Shown: piece after piece, positions 15,397 through 23,520 of the stretch | Layout: each line of letters starts with the position of its first letter | Position numbering within the stretch: the first letter of the stretch is position 1 | Source of the DNA: Desulfosalsimonas propionicica | GTDB lineage: Bacteria > Desulfobacterota > Desulfobacteria > Desulfobacterales > Desulfosalsimonadaceae | Assembly: GCF_013761005.1 (NCBI RefSeq) | Contig: NZ_JACDUS010000001.1 | Location: 124,001 to 188,000, forward strand | Direction of reading: 5' to 3' | Length of the DNA: 64,000 nucleotides | Translations under genes and position numbers: made by a program | Notes under the pieces: generated by a model | What the model saw: only the letters and a program-made list of their open reading frames with translations | Told to the model about the DNA's origin: nothing | The model's database searches: none

Positions 15397-16287
15397 CTAG
15401 TCGGTTTTGAGCAAAGCCAGAAGGCGGTCCAGATCATTGTCATCATAGAACTCGATCTCCACCCGGCCTTTCTTGCCCTGTCGCTTGATTTTTACCCGGG
15501 TGCCGAACCTGCGCCCCAGGTCCTCTTCAAGACCGGCAAAATGAATTTCCTCGCTGGACGCCGCAGGCTGCGGTTGATCACTGCTCTGGGTATTTAAACG
15601 GCCAACCAGTTTTTCGGTTTCCCGGACGGAAAGCTTGCGCGAAACCACCGTCCGGCAGGCGGTTTGCTGCAAAGACGCATTGTTCGCGCCCAGAAGGGCC
15701 CGTGCATGACCCATGCTCAGATCCCCTGTGCGCACATGCTCCTTGACCGTATCGGCCAACTGGTTCAACCGCAGAAAATTGGCCACTGCCGAGCGGCTTT
15801 TTCCCACCTGTCCGGCCACCTGTTCCTGGGTTAAACCAAACTCATCAAGCAGCCGTTGATAGGCTTCGGCTTCATCCATGGCATTGAGATCGGCCCGCTG
15901 GATGTTTTCAATAATGGACAGGGCCAGCAGCTGCTGATCACCAATGCCCCGAACCAGCACCGGCACGGTAAACAGGCCTGCCATCTTGGCTGCCCGAAGC
16001 CGGCGTTCGCCGGCGATGAGTTCATAGCCGTTTTTGGCTTCCCGAACTAGCAGAGGCTGAAGCACGCCATGGATTTTGACGGATTCGGCCAGTTCAGCCA
16101 TTTCTTCCCGGGGAAACTGTCTGCGGGGCTGAAAGGGATTGGGACAGATCCGATTGATATCACATGGAAAATAATCCGGCTGTTGATTCTGGTCCCCGAT
16201 TTCAATATCCGGAAACAGCGCATCCAGGCCTTTTCCAAGGCCGCGCTTGCGTTTCTTATCGGTTGCGCCGGCATCATCGGCTTTCAT
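15397..16287 (-). CDS. parB: Chromosome-partitioning protein ParB
   Basis: 296 residues. The N-terminus has the KRKRGLGKGLDALFPD signature of chromosomal ParB, followed by the CTP-binding region (NPFQPRRQF, ELAESVKIHGVLQPLLV, YELIAGERRLRAAK). Next come the HTH (LTQEQVAGQVGKSRSAVANFLRL) and the C-terminal dimerisation tail. ParB binds parS sites, loads as a CTP-dependent clamp and works with ParA in chromosome segregation. It is 26 bp downstream of parA in the same operon. No perfect parS palindrome was noticed in the window. Confidence 0.95.
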   Translation of the reverse strand: MKADDAGATDKKRKRGLGKGLDALFPDIEIGDQNQQPDYFPCDINRICPNPFQPRRQFPREEMAELAESVKIHGVLQPLLVREAKNGYELIAGERRLRAAKMAGLFTVPVLVRGIGDQQLLALSIIENIQRADLNAMDEAEAYQRLLDEFGLTQEQVAGQVGKSRSAVANFLRLNQLADTVKEHVRTGDLSMGHARALLGANNASLQQTACRTVVSRKLSVRETEKLVGRLNTQSSDQPQPAASSEEIHFAGLEEDLGRRFGTRVKIKRQGKKGRVEIEFYDDNDLDRLLALLKTD

Positions 16288-16313
16288 GGTCCCCCCCTTT
16301 TCATGAGCATTTT

Positions 16314-17114
16314 TCAGCTGGCGGTCTTTTGCAGTCCCGGGGCTCCGGGTGCATTGTGCTTCCGGAGCATCTCCCTTGCCAGAGCACTGTAGCTCACCGC
16401 CCCCGGCGAGGCCGGGTCATAGGAAAGAATGGGTTTGCCGTAGCTGGGAGCCTCGGCCAGGCGCACGGCCCTGGGAATCCGCGTATCATAGACCATGTCT
16501 TTGAAATATTTTTCCGCATCCTCGGCCACCTGCCCGGAAAGATTGGTCCGCTTATCAAAAAGGGTCAACAGGATCCCCTCGATTTTCAAAGACGGGTTCA
16601 TTCGCTGCTTGATCCGCTTGACCGTCTGCAAAAGCTGGCCAAGGCCCTCCAATGCGTAAAACTCGCTCTGCAGGGGAATCAGCACCCCGTGAGCGGCTGT
16701 CATGGCGTTAACGGTCAGCAGACTCAGGGAAGGCGGACAATCCAGCAGGATATAATCATATGCCTGACTGCACGGGGAAAGCAACTGCTGAAGCAAACGC
16801 TCCCGTGAGGCATCGCCTAACATTTCCACCTCAAAACCGATTAGCTCCACCCGGGAGGGCATCAGCCAGAGCCGGGGCACACCGCTTTCAACAATGATGT
16901 CTTCGGCATCAGCATGGCCGATCAAACCGTGATACAGGGTCTTTTCCAGTCCACTTTTGTCAATTCCCAGGCCAGTGGTGGCATTGGCCTGGGGATCACA
17001 GTCCACAAGAAGAGTGGTTTTGCCGGCATGGGCCAGGGCGGCGGCCAGATTGATGGCAGTGGTGGTTTTGCCCACCCCTCCCTTTTGATTTGCAATGCAG
17101 ATCATATGTGCCAT
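16314..17114 (-). CDS. parA: Chromosome-partitioning ATPase ParA/Soj
   Basis: 266 residues with the deviant Walker A motif KGGVGKTTTA at the start, the DCDPQANATTGLG switch region, and the Walker B strand YDYILLDCPPSLS. It is a ParA/Soj-type ATPase that binds DNA as an ATP dimer and is released by ParB. AGAGG lies 8 bases before the ATG. It is the first gene of the minus-strand run that reaches the MFS gene. A repeat-C insertion (17162-17314) lies 47 bp upstream of its start and may separate or supply its promoter. Confidence 0.95.
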   Translation of the reverse strand: MAHMICIANQKGGVGKTTTAINLAAALAHAGKTTLLVDCDPQANATTGLGIDKSGLEKTLYHGLIGHADAEDIIVESGVPRLWLMPSRVELIGFEVEMLGDASRERLLQQLLSPCSQAYDYILLDCPPSLSLLTVNAMTAAHGVLIPLQSEFYALEGLGQLLQTVKRIKQRMNPSLKIEGILLTLFDKRTNLSGQVAEDAEKYFKDMVYDTRIPRAVRLAEAPSYGKPILSYDPASPGAVSYSALAREMLRKHNAPGAPGLQKTAS

Positions 17115-17161
17115 AATAAAACCTCTGTACCATAAAAATAATTGTTTGCAAATTCAAGAAT

Positions 17162-17314
17162 GATGGCGCGGTAAAAAGTCCAATATCTGCGTTACGCGCG
17201 ATTCCTCGGAATTTCACGTACGCATAACTACGCTGCATTCTTCGGCAATCGCGCAAGCCTTGATCTTGAACTTTTTCCGGCGCCATCTGAAAACTTACTT
17301 TTTACGAAACCATC
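17162..17314 (-). mobile_element. Repeat family C (MITE-like), copy C1
   Basis: A 153-bp element with ends GATGGCGCGGTAAAAAGTCC on the left and, read inward from the right, GATGGTTTCGTAAAAAGT. It is bounded by a direct repeat AAGAAT (17156-17161 and 17315-17320). Inside is the family hairpin with stem GCGCGATT / AATCGCGC and the core GAATGCAGCGTA. No transposase is encoded, so it would have to be mobilised in trans. It fills the gap between divergent parA and the M48 gene, ending 26 bp before the latter's likely GTG start. Confidence 0.82.
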
Positions 17315-17340
17315 AAGAATACATGTCCGGAGAACCAGTC

Positions 17341-18846
17341 GTGAAACGAATCGAGCAAGCCATCGCCTTATTGCTGACATTATGCCTGCTGCTGTGGCCC
17401 GCAGGGGCCACAGCCGATGCCATGACCGTCAAGGAGGAAAAGGAACTGGCGGAAGAATTCCTTGAAACGATCCACAAGCATTACCTTGTAATCGATGATT
17501 TTATCATCCACGAGTATATCAATGACCTGGGTGGGCGCATTCTCGAAAACCTGCCGCCCCAGCCCTTTGACTACAAGTTCCATGTGATCAGCCAGGACAC
17601 AGTCAATGCATTTGCCGGCCCGGCCGGAAATATCTTTATATTTTCCGGGCTGTTTGAAACCATGGACACCGAAAGTGAACTGGCCGGAATCGTGGCCCAT
17701 GAAATCGCCCATGTCTCGGCCCGGCACATATCCGACATGATTGAAAAATCCAAAAAAAGCCAGATCCTGTCCATGGCCGGAATGATTGCCGGCATCCTCG
17801 TTGGCCTGGGCGGGGCTTCGGCGGTGGGCAGTGCCCTTTCCATGGGTTCGCTGGCCGCCGGCCAGAGCATGATTCTGGCCTATACCCGGGAAAACGAACT
17901 GGAAGCCGATTTTCTGGGTCGCCGGTATCTGCTCGAAGCCGATTATGACCTCTACGGACTCCGGGACGCCCTGCGCAAAATCCGTGATCGGGAATGGTAT
18001 GGAGAAGAGCAGGTCCCCACTTATCTCAAAACCCATCCCGCTACCCGTCAGCGGCTGACCAACCTGGAAAACATGCTGATGCACCACCCGGAGAAAAAAC
18101 CCTCTGACAGCTTTGCATTCCAGCGCACCCGCGCCCGGCTCAAAGCCCTTTACGGCCAGTCCGGCCGTGCGGTCAACCACTTCCGCCAGCAGCTTGAAAA
18201 GGATCCTGAAGATCAGGCCGCCCTATACGGCCTGGCCCTGGCGCTGGCCGAAAGCGGCCAGCCCGAATCCGCCCTGGAGGCCATAAAAGAAACAATCGCC
18301 CGGCGGCCGGATGATCCTTTCATGGCCATTGACCTGGGAAGAATCTATTTTCTTTCCGGAAAACATGAAAAAGCCATCCAAACCCTTTCCGGCATTGATA
18401 ACATTTCCCGCTACGGGCCTGACGGGCTGTTTTACCTGGGCCGCAGCCACATGAGCCAGGGCGATTTTGATAAAGCCATTGCCGTCTTCAAGGAAACCAA
18501 CCGGAATTTTCCGGATCATGAACGCACACTTTACTTTCTGGGCAATTGCTACGGGGAACAAAACCGTCTGGATCAGGCCCATTATTACCTGGGCCGTTAT
18601 TACCGGAAAACCGGGGATGCGGAGAATGCACGATTCCATTTTAACCGGGCCCTGGACAAAACCGGAAGCGAAACCCTTGCGGAAAAAATTCACAAGGAAC
18701 TGGCAGAAACAAAAAAAATGCCGGAAAAAGCGGAAGCCTCAGAGGAAAACAGCCCTTACCGGGATTTTTACTTTTCCGGGCAGGCCGGCGCCGGCGTATT
18801 TGAAACCCGGCCTACATCCGGTCAAAATGGGAAAATTTCATGGTAA
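17341..18846 (+). CDS. Periplasmic M48 metalloprotease with TPR repeats (BepA-like)
   Basis: 501 residues. I favour the GTG at 17341: GGAGAA lies 8 bases upstream and it yields a clean signal peptide (MKRIEQ, then a Leu-rich core, ending ATADA). An in-frame ATG at 17323 has no ribosome-binding site. The M48 catalytic motif is HEIAH ([11 protein letters not shown]) with the third zinc ligand in ENELEAD. The C-terminal half holds several TPR-like helical repeats ([28 protein letters not shown] and onward). This arrangement matches BepA/YfgC, which handles outer-membrane protein quality control. Its 3' end overlaps the fusA 3' end by 35 bp, tail to tail. Confidence 0.88.
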   Translation: MKRIEQAIALLLTLCLLLWPAGATADAMTVKEEKELAEEFLETIHKHYLVIDDFIIHEYINDLGGRILENLPPQPFDYKFHVISQDTVNAFAGPAGNIFIFSGLFETMDTESELAGIVAHEIAHVSARHISDMIEKSKKSQILSMAGMIAGILVGLGGASAVGSALSMGSLAAGQSMILAYTRENELEADFLGRRYLLEADYDLYGLRDALRKIRDREWYGEEQVPTYLKTHPATRQRLTNLENMLMHHPEKKPSDSFAFQRTRARLKALYGQSGRAVNHFRQQLEKDPEDQAALYGLALALAESGQPESALEAIKETIARRPDDPFMAIDLGRIYFLSGKHEKAIQTLSGIDNISRYGPDGLFYLGRSHMSQGDFDKAIAVFKETNRNFPDHERTLYFLGNCYGEQNRLDQAHYYLGRYYRKTGDAENARFHFNRALDKTGSETLAEKIHKELAETKKMPEKAEASEENSPYRDFYFSGQAGAGVFETRPTSGQNGKISW

Positions 18847-20836
18847 AGGTACCTCTGCCCTGGGAGGCCGAACGCAGGGCCGTGGTATAACCAAACATCT
18901 TTGAAAGGGGGGCGATGGCGGTGATGATCTGGTTGTCGCCCTTTGCGGCAATGGATTCGATCTTGCCTCCCCGGGAATTTAAGTCCCCGATCACCTCGCC
19001 CATAAACGATTCCGGTACGTAGACTTCCACGTTCATAATGGGTTCGAGCAGGTAAGGATCAGCTGCGGCAAACATTTCCCGGCAGGCCATGGAAGCGGCA
19101 ACGGAATAGGCCAAAGAAGATCCCAGTGATTCGCGAAACGCCCCGCCGGTGATGACAACTTCTATATCCACCACCGGATACCCCATCAGTTCTCCGTATT
19201 CCATGGCTTCTCGAGCGCCCTTTTCAACCGCCGGGATAAACTGGGCCGGAATGAGCTCCTCTGAGACCTCTGCGGCAAAACTCACCCCGCTGCCGCGGGA
19301 AAGGGGCCGGGCCATGAGGGCCACTTCGGCAAAATGCCGCTGGCCGGCTACCTCCCGGTCAAACGCCCCGTGGCCGGAGGCTTGCTTTGCAATGGTTTCC
19401 CGGTAGACCACCTGGGGTTTGCCCACATTGACGTTTGTTTTGTACTCACGCCGCATCCGGCTGATAATCACATCCAGATGCAGTTCGCCCATGCCGGACA
19501 AAAGGGTCTGGCCCGTATCCTCGTCCTGTTTCACATGCAGGGTGGGATCTTCGGCCATTAGCTTTTCAAGTACCTGGGGCAGTTTTTCCTGATCATCATG
19601 GGTTTTGGGCTCAATGGAAATGGAGATCACCGGCTTGGTGAATTTCATTTGTTCCAGCAGCACCGGATTGTTCTTGTCGCAGAGCGTCTCACCGGTGGAG
19701 GAATCCTTTAGCCCCACCACACCCACAATGGCACCCGGGCCGGCCTCGTCTAAGCGCTCGCGCTTGTTGGCATGCATCTTTAAAATCCGGGAAATTTTTT
19801 CCGATTTCTGCCGGATGGAATTGTAGATCTCTGCGCCGGCCTTAATGCTGCCGGAATAAACCCGCACATAAGACAGCTTTCGGCCCTCAATCATGGAAAC
19901 CTTGAAAATAAGGGCTACAGTGGGCCCCTTGGGCTTTGCCTCAAAGGCAACTTTTTCCCCGGTGTCGGGCATTGTGCCCTGAATGGGCGGAGCCTCCAGG
20001 GGACTGGGCAGGTAGTTGACCACCGCATCGAGCAATGGCTGGATTCCCTTGTTTTTCAAAGCCGATCCGCAGAGCACCGGCACCAGCTGCAGACCGATGG
20101 TAGCCTTCCGGATGGCGGCAACCAGGTGTTCAACCGATATATCGGCTTCTTCCAGGTAAGCCTCCATGATGGCATCGTCGGTTTCAGCCACGGTCTCGAT
20201 GAGTTTTTCCCGGTATTGTTGGGCTGTTTCCAGCAGATCCGGGTCGATTTCGCCTGTGACAAACGGCATTTCCGGCCCGCCGGCCTCCCAGACCATCTGA
20301 CGCATGTGCAATAAATCAATAACACCACGGAACCCGTCCTCGCTGCCCACGGGAAGTTGAAGCACAAGGGGCCGGGCATGCAGGCGTTGTTTCATCATCT
20401 CGATAGTGCGAAAATAATCCGCCCCCACCCGGTCCATCTTATTGACAAAGGCGATTTTGGGCACCAGATAATCGTCAGCCTGATGCCACACGGTTTCAGA
20501 TTGGGGTTCCACGCCGCCCACGGCGCAAAACACGCCAACCGCCCCGTCGAGCACGCGCAATGAGCGCTCCACCTCAATGGTGAAATCCACATGCCCCGGG
20601 GTGTCAATAATCTGAATGTCGCATTTGTCCCACTGGCAGGTGGTCACCGCTGAGGTAATGGTGATGCCCCGCTCCTGTTCATCGGGCATCCAATCCATCA
20701 CGGCTTCGCCGTCGTGGACTTCGCCGATTTTGTGGGACCGGCCCGTGTAAAACAGCACCCGCTCGGTGACCGTGGTTTTGCCGGCATCAATGTGGGCGAT
20801 AATGCCGATATTTCTTATTTGTCCGATTTTTTTCAT
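18812..20836 (-). CDS. fusA: Elongation factor G (paralogue outside the str operon)
   Basis: A 674-residue translational GTPase with the G1 motif [14 protein letters not shown] (G3), NKMD (G4), and full domains II-V ([17 protein letters not shown] ... [14 protein letters not shown] ... [13 protein letters not shown]). EF-G drives ribosomal translocation and, with RRF, recycling. It lies beside a GerMN gene instead of rpsL/rpsG/tuf and is slightly short, so it may be the second EF-G that many Desulfobacterota carry, whose job (translocation, recycling or other) cannot be told from this window. Its ATG overlaps the upstream gene stop by 4 bp (ATGA). Confidence 0.9.
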   Translation of the reverse strand: MKKIGQIRNIGIIAHIDAGKTTVTERVLFYTGRSHKIGEVHDGEAVMDWMPDEQERGITITSAVTTCQWDKCDIQIIDTPGHVDFTIEVERSLRVLDGAVGVFCAVGGVEPQSETVWHQADDYLVPKIAFVNKMDRVGADYFRTIEMMKQRLHARPLVLQLPVGSEDGFRGVIDLLHMRQMVWEAGGPEMPFVTGEIDPDLLETAQQYREKLIETVAETDDAIMEAYLEEADISVEHLVAAIRKATIGLQLVPVLCGSALKNKGIQPLLDAVVNYLPSPLEAPPIQGTMPDTGEKVAFEAKPKGPTVALIFKVSMIEGRKLSYVRVYSGSIKAGAEIYNSIRQKSEKISRILKMHANKRERLDEAGPGAIVGVVGLKDSSTGETLCDKNNPVLLEQMKFTKPVISISIEPKTHDDQEKLPQVLEKLMAEDPTLHVKQDEDTGQTLLSGMGELHLDVIISRMRREYKTNVNVGKPQVVYRETIAKQASGHGAFDREVAGQRHFAEVALMARPLSRGSGVSFAAEVSEELIPAQFIPAVEKGAREAMEYGELMGYPVVDIEVVITGGAFRESLGSSLAYSVAASMACREMFAAADPYLLEPIMNVEVYVPESFMGEVIGDLNSRGGKIESIAAKGDNQIITAIAPLSKMFGYTTALRSASQGRGTFTMKFSHFDRM

Positions 20837-21372
20837 CTCACCAGCAACATCTGCGCGTTTAGCGGCAAACGGATATCCACGTGCCCGGCCAGGGTTTGGA
20901 CCGGACTGCCCTCAATCAGGATCTGGACGGCCTGGATGCCGTTGGAGTTCAGTATTAGTGTATTAACAATGCTATAGACGCTCAGCAATTCGCTGCGCAC
21001 ACCTTTTGTGTGCAGGTCCGCGGCTTCTGCGGACAAATCCACATAAGCCACGCCTGCAGTACCGGCATACACCCCCCGCACATCGGTTTGCGCCGACAAA
21101 GGAGCCTCAAGCCTGGTTTTCGGCCCGCTGATGAGTTCTTCTACAATGCGGGTATAAAATTGGCCCGGATCCTTGCGCTCATTGGAAAAATCAATATTGC
21201 GGGGTTCGCCTGCAAGATATCCGGCCTCCGGATCAACAAAATATAAAAATATTTCGCCCTCCGGATGCCGCTCTGAGGCCGTGTTACGGGCGCCGGCAGC
21301 GGCCCCGGCAAAAACAAACCAAAAAACCAGGCACAAACACGGCAACTGCCGGCACCATCGGTTCAATCCCAT
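20833..21372 (-). CDS. GerMN-domain protein, exported
   Basis: 179 residues. The N-terminus is a signal peptide ([19 protein letters not shown]). The rest is a GerMN domain ([16 protein letters not shown] ... [12 protein letters not shown] ... [15 protein letters not shown] ... [14 protein letters not shown]). The fold is known from spore germination proteins and from periplasmic LpqB-type proteins. Here it is a single-domain exported protein of unknown role, perhaps binding cell-wall material. Translational coupling to the EF-G gene (4-bp overlap) is clear, though a functional link is not obvious. Confidence 0.82.
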   Translation of the reverse strand: MGLNRWCRQLPCLCLVFWFVFAGAAAGARNTASERHPEGEIFLYFVDPEAGYLAGEPRNIDFSNERKDPGQFYTRIVEELISGPKTRLEAPLSAQTDVRGVYAGTAGVAYVDLSAEAADLHTKGVRSELLSVYSIVNTLILNSNGIQAVQILIEGSPVQTLAGHVDIRLPLNAQMLLVR

Positions 21373-21518
21373 TTCACCCCCCTTTAAAAGCGCATATCAT
21401 AAGCCACAGATGCATCCATGTCAATGTGAGAAAGCCGGATTTCCATTACCGGATGCAACCCTGCGATTGTGCTTGACTTTAGTGGGTTGTTTGTGGCAGG
21501 AAAAAATTTCGTTTCATT

Positions 21519-21552
21519 TTTGCAACCCAAGGCTTTTGTTTTGGGTTGCAAA
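21519..21552. promoter_or_regulatory. Perfect 12-bp inverted repeat upstream of the selenoprotein gene
   Basis: TTTGCAACCCAA (21519-21530) and TTGGGTTGCAAA (21541-21552) are exact inverse complements separated by 10 bases. No U-run follows, so it is not a standard terminator. It sits about 125 bp before the selenoprotein start, within a 304-bp gap (21373-21676) that holds no gene. It could be an operator or a cruciform/hairpin; the binding protein is unknown. Confidence 0.5.
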
Positions 21553-21676
21553 TGATTATCTTCAATTGAAATCAACCTTCAACTGCCGGCGTACGGCATG
21601 TCATATCATCATCAATCAATGCCCGGGCCGGCCGGCAAAAGCCGCACCCGCACGGGGCATCAACGGAGGCTATTGT

Positions 21677-22984
21677 ATGGGAGAACCAGCAATCAAGCTT
21701 GGCACAAAACGCTCAAGCAATTTTATCGACAAAGTCAAGGACCTGCTGCCCGAAGGCGGCAACCTGGATCTGTGTCTGACCTGCGGCGCATGCGCCTCTG
21801 GATGTCCGGCAACGGGCATCGGCGGCATGGATGCACGCAAGTTTCTACGCATGGCAGCTCTTGGAATGGATGAAGAGATCCAGCAGACTCCCTGGGTCTG
21901 GCACTGCACCATGTGCCAGCGCTGCATCTATGTTTGCCCTATGCAGATCAACATCCCGCAGCTGGTGTTTTACGCCCGGCAGAGCTGGCCCCGGGACCAG
22001 CGGCCAAAAGGAATTCTTGGCTCCTGCGACATGGCCCTGCGAAATGACACCTGCAGTGCCATGGGCGCCACAGAGGAGGATTTTGAATTCGTGGTTGAAG
22101 ACGTGCTCGAGGAATACCGGGAAGCCCAGCCCGAATTCAAAGACATGGAAGCGCCGGTAAACAAGCAGGGCGCCTATTACTTTCTCAATCAGAATTCCCG
22201 CGAGCCCGTAACCGAACCCGATGAAATGGTGCCCCTGTGGAAGATCCTGCACCTGGTGGGCGCAGACTGGACCTATGGCACCAAGGGCTGGGCGGCTGAG
22301 AACTACTGCATGTTCATGGCCGATGACGAGGCGTGGAAACATATTGTGGAGGTCAAGGCCAAAGCTGTGGAGGACCTTGGCTGCAAAGTCTGGCTCAACA
22401 CCGAATGAGGGCACGAACTTTTCGCAGTCCGGGCCGGACTGAACAAATTCAACATTCCCCACAACTTTGAGATCCAGAGCATCATCCAGCTCTACGCCCG
22501 GTGGATCCGGGAGGGCAAGCTCAAAGTGACCCCCGACTGGAACAAGGACCTGGGGGTCAAATTCACGGTTCAGGACCCGTGTCAGCTGGTGCGCAAGTCC
22601 TTTGGCGACCCGGTGGCCGAAGACCTGCGCTACGTGGTCAAAAGCGTGGTGGGCGAGAAAAACTTCATCGACATGAGCCCCAACCGTTCCAACAACTACT
22701 GCTGCGGCGGCGGCGGCGGATTTCTGCAGTCCGGGTATCCCGAGGAACGCCGCAAGTACGGCGAGGCAAAAGCCAACCAGATCCTGGCCACCGGAGCGGG
22801 CTACTGCATCACCCCGTGCCACAACTGCCACGCCCAGGTCCATGATTTAAGCGAAATCCGGGAACATCCCTGGCAGACAGTTCACCTGTGGACCCTGATC
22901 TGCCTTTCTCTGGGCGTTCTCGGGGAAAATGAACGGGAATATCTTGGAGAGGATCTGAAAAACGTGGCCATGTACGGCGCGTAA
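21677..22984 (+). CDS. Selenocysteine-containing HdrD/DsrK-like Fe-S oxidoreductase
   Basis: 435 residues if the in-frame TGA at 22406-22408 is read as selenocysteine (Sec244). The ATG at 21677 follows ACGGAGG. The N-terminus carries two [4Fe-4S] motifs (Cys33/36/39/43 and Cys77/80/83/87). A degenerate first Cys-rich (CCG) domain ends in NTE-Sec-GHE, where relatives have Cys-Gly-His. The second CCG domain is complete (Cys302, Cys342-Cys343, Cys381/Cys384). The same frame continues after the TGA, without another stop, into strongly conserved sequence. Relatives (HdrD, DsrK, HmcF, TmcB, GlpC) pass electrons to disulfide-like substrates. No partner gene lies nearby, so the electron donor is unknown. 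Confidence 0.88.
22425..22441 (+). promoter_or_regulatory. Candidate bacterial SECIS hairpin
   Basis: CAGTCC (22425-22430) pairs perfectly with GGACTG (22436-22441) around the loop GGGCC, beginning 17 nt after the TGA. Bacterial SECIS elements lie immediately downstream of the UGA and present a short G-rich loop (GGU or GGC type) to SelB, so position and loop fit. The lower stem towards the UGA is weak by eye. Confidence 0.6.
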
Positions 22985-23012
22985 AAACCAAAAAAATATC
23001 AGCACAAATATC

Positions 23013-23058
23013 AAACCGGGAGTTTTTTTCAAATAAAGGCTCCCGGTTTGCTGTTTTT
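23013..23058 (+). terminator. Rho-independent terminator after the selenoprotein gene
   Basis: AAACCGGGAG (23013-23022) pairs with CTCCCGGTTT (23040-23049), a perfect 10-bp stem with a 17-nt loop, followed by GCTGTTTTT. It starts 28 bp after the stop codon, which supports the gene ending at 22984 and not at the internal TGA. Confidence 0.75.
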
Positions 23059-23138
23059 AAATCTTGTGCAAGCCTTGATCTTCAACTTCCAAGCAACTTC
23101 AAAAAAGTTGCTGTTAGTGCTATGTTCTATAATTTTCG

Positions 23139-23226
23139 CATGATGCCGGCCCGGTGGCGGTTTGCTCCCTGCTGATCGCCTGCGCGCTCAATGCGACTCG
23201 CAAACCACCCCCGGGCCGGCATCATG
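23139..23226 (-). repeat. Repeat family A, copy A3
   Basis: An 88-bp hairpin, family orientation on the minus strand. Arms 23139-23165 and 23200-23226 (CATGATGCCGGCCCGG ... GTTTGC with GCAAAC ... CCGGGCCGGCATCATG) enclose the 34-nt loop. On the minus strand the loop reads GAGTCGCATTGAGC, CGCAGGC and GATCAGCAGGGA. Upstream (about 23068-23090) is a short fragment resembling the interior of repeat C. Repeat B2 follows through the conserved linker; the set lies between two convergent genes. Confidence 0.88.
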
Positions 23227-23321
23227 GCCGACGCTGGGCAAAGTTTCACCAAGGGGGTCCGAAGCAACACATTCAAGCCTTAAAAACGTTGTTTTCATGC
23301 CCGGTCACGTGGGTTGGCCCG

Positions 23322-23514
23322 ACAGGAACACTTCCAAGGAAGCCCAAGGGCGGGGTCGGCTTTTGAAGCGACATTGAGCGTTTTTGCATTAAGATTTCAA
23401 ACTGTTTGAGCAAGGCAGGGCGGATTTGTAAATTTTAGGCAAAGGCATTTGATCAATCCGCAAAAACGGTCAGGAGCGAAAAAACCGGCGCCGCACCCGG
23501 ACTTTCTTCCTGCA
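23322..23514 (+). repeat. Repeat family B, copy B2
   Basis: A hairpin of about 190 bp. The outer stem (CCAAGGAAGCCC ... GGGTCGG with the GCCGCACCCGGACTTTCTTCC side) is less perfect than in B4. The second stem CGTTTTTGC (23379-23387) pairs with GCAAAAACG (23460-23468). The conserved internal loop is AAGCGACATTGAG on one side and GTCAGGAGCGAAAAAA on the other. It ends next to the thrS stop codon. Confidence 0.78.
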
Positions 23515-23520
23515 AAAATT

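Noticed and set aside
17115-17340. A parS site near parAB
   Set aside because: No 16-bp palindrome of the TGTTTCACGTGAAACA type was found; the gap is occupied by repeat C1.
21677-22408. Reading the TGA at 22406 as the end of a truncated gene or a nonsense pseudogene
   Set aside because: The same frame continues without any further stop into a complete conserved CCG domain, the stop replaces a conserved Cys column, and a terminator sits after the distal stop.
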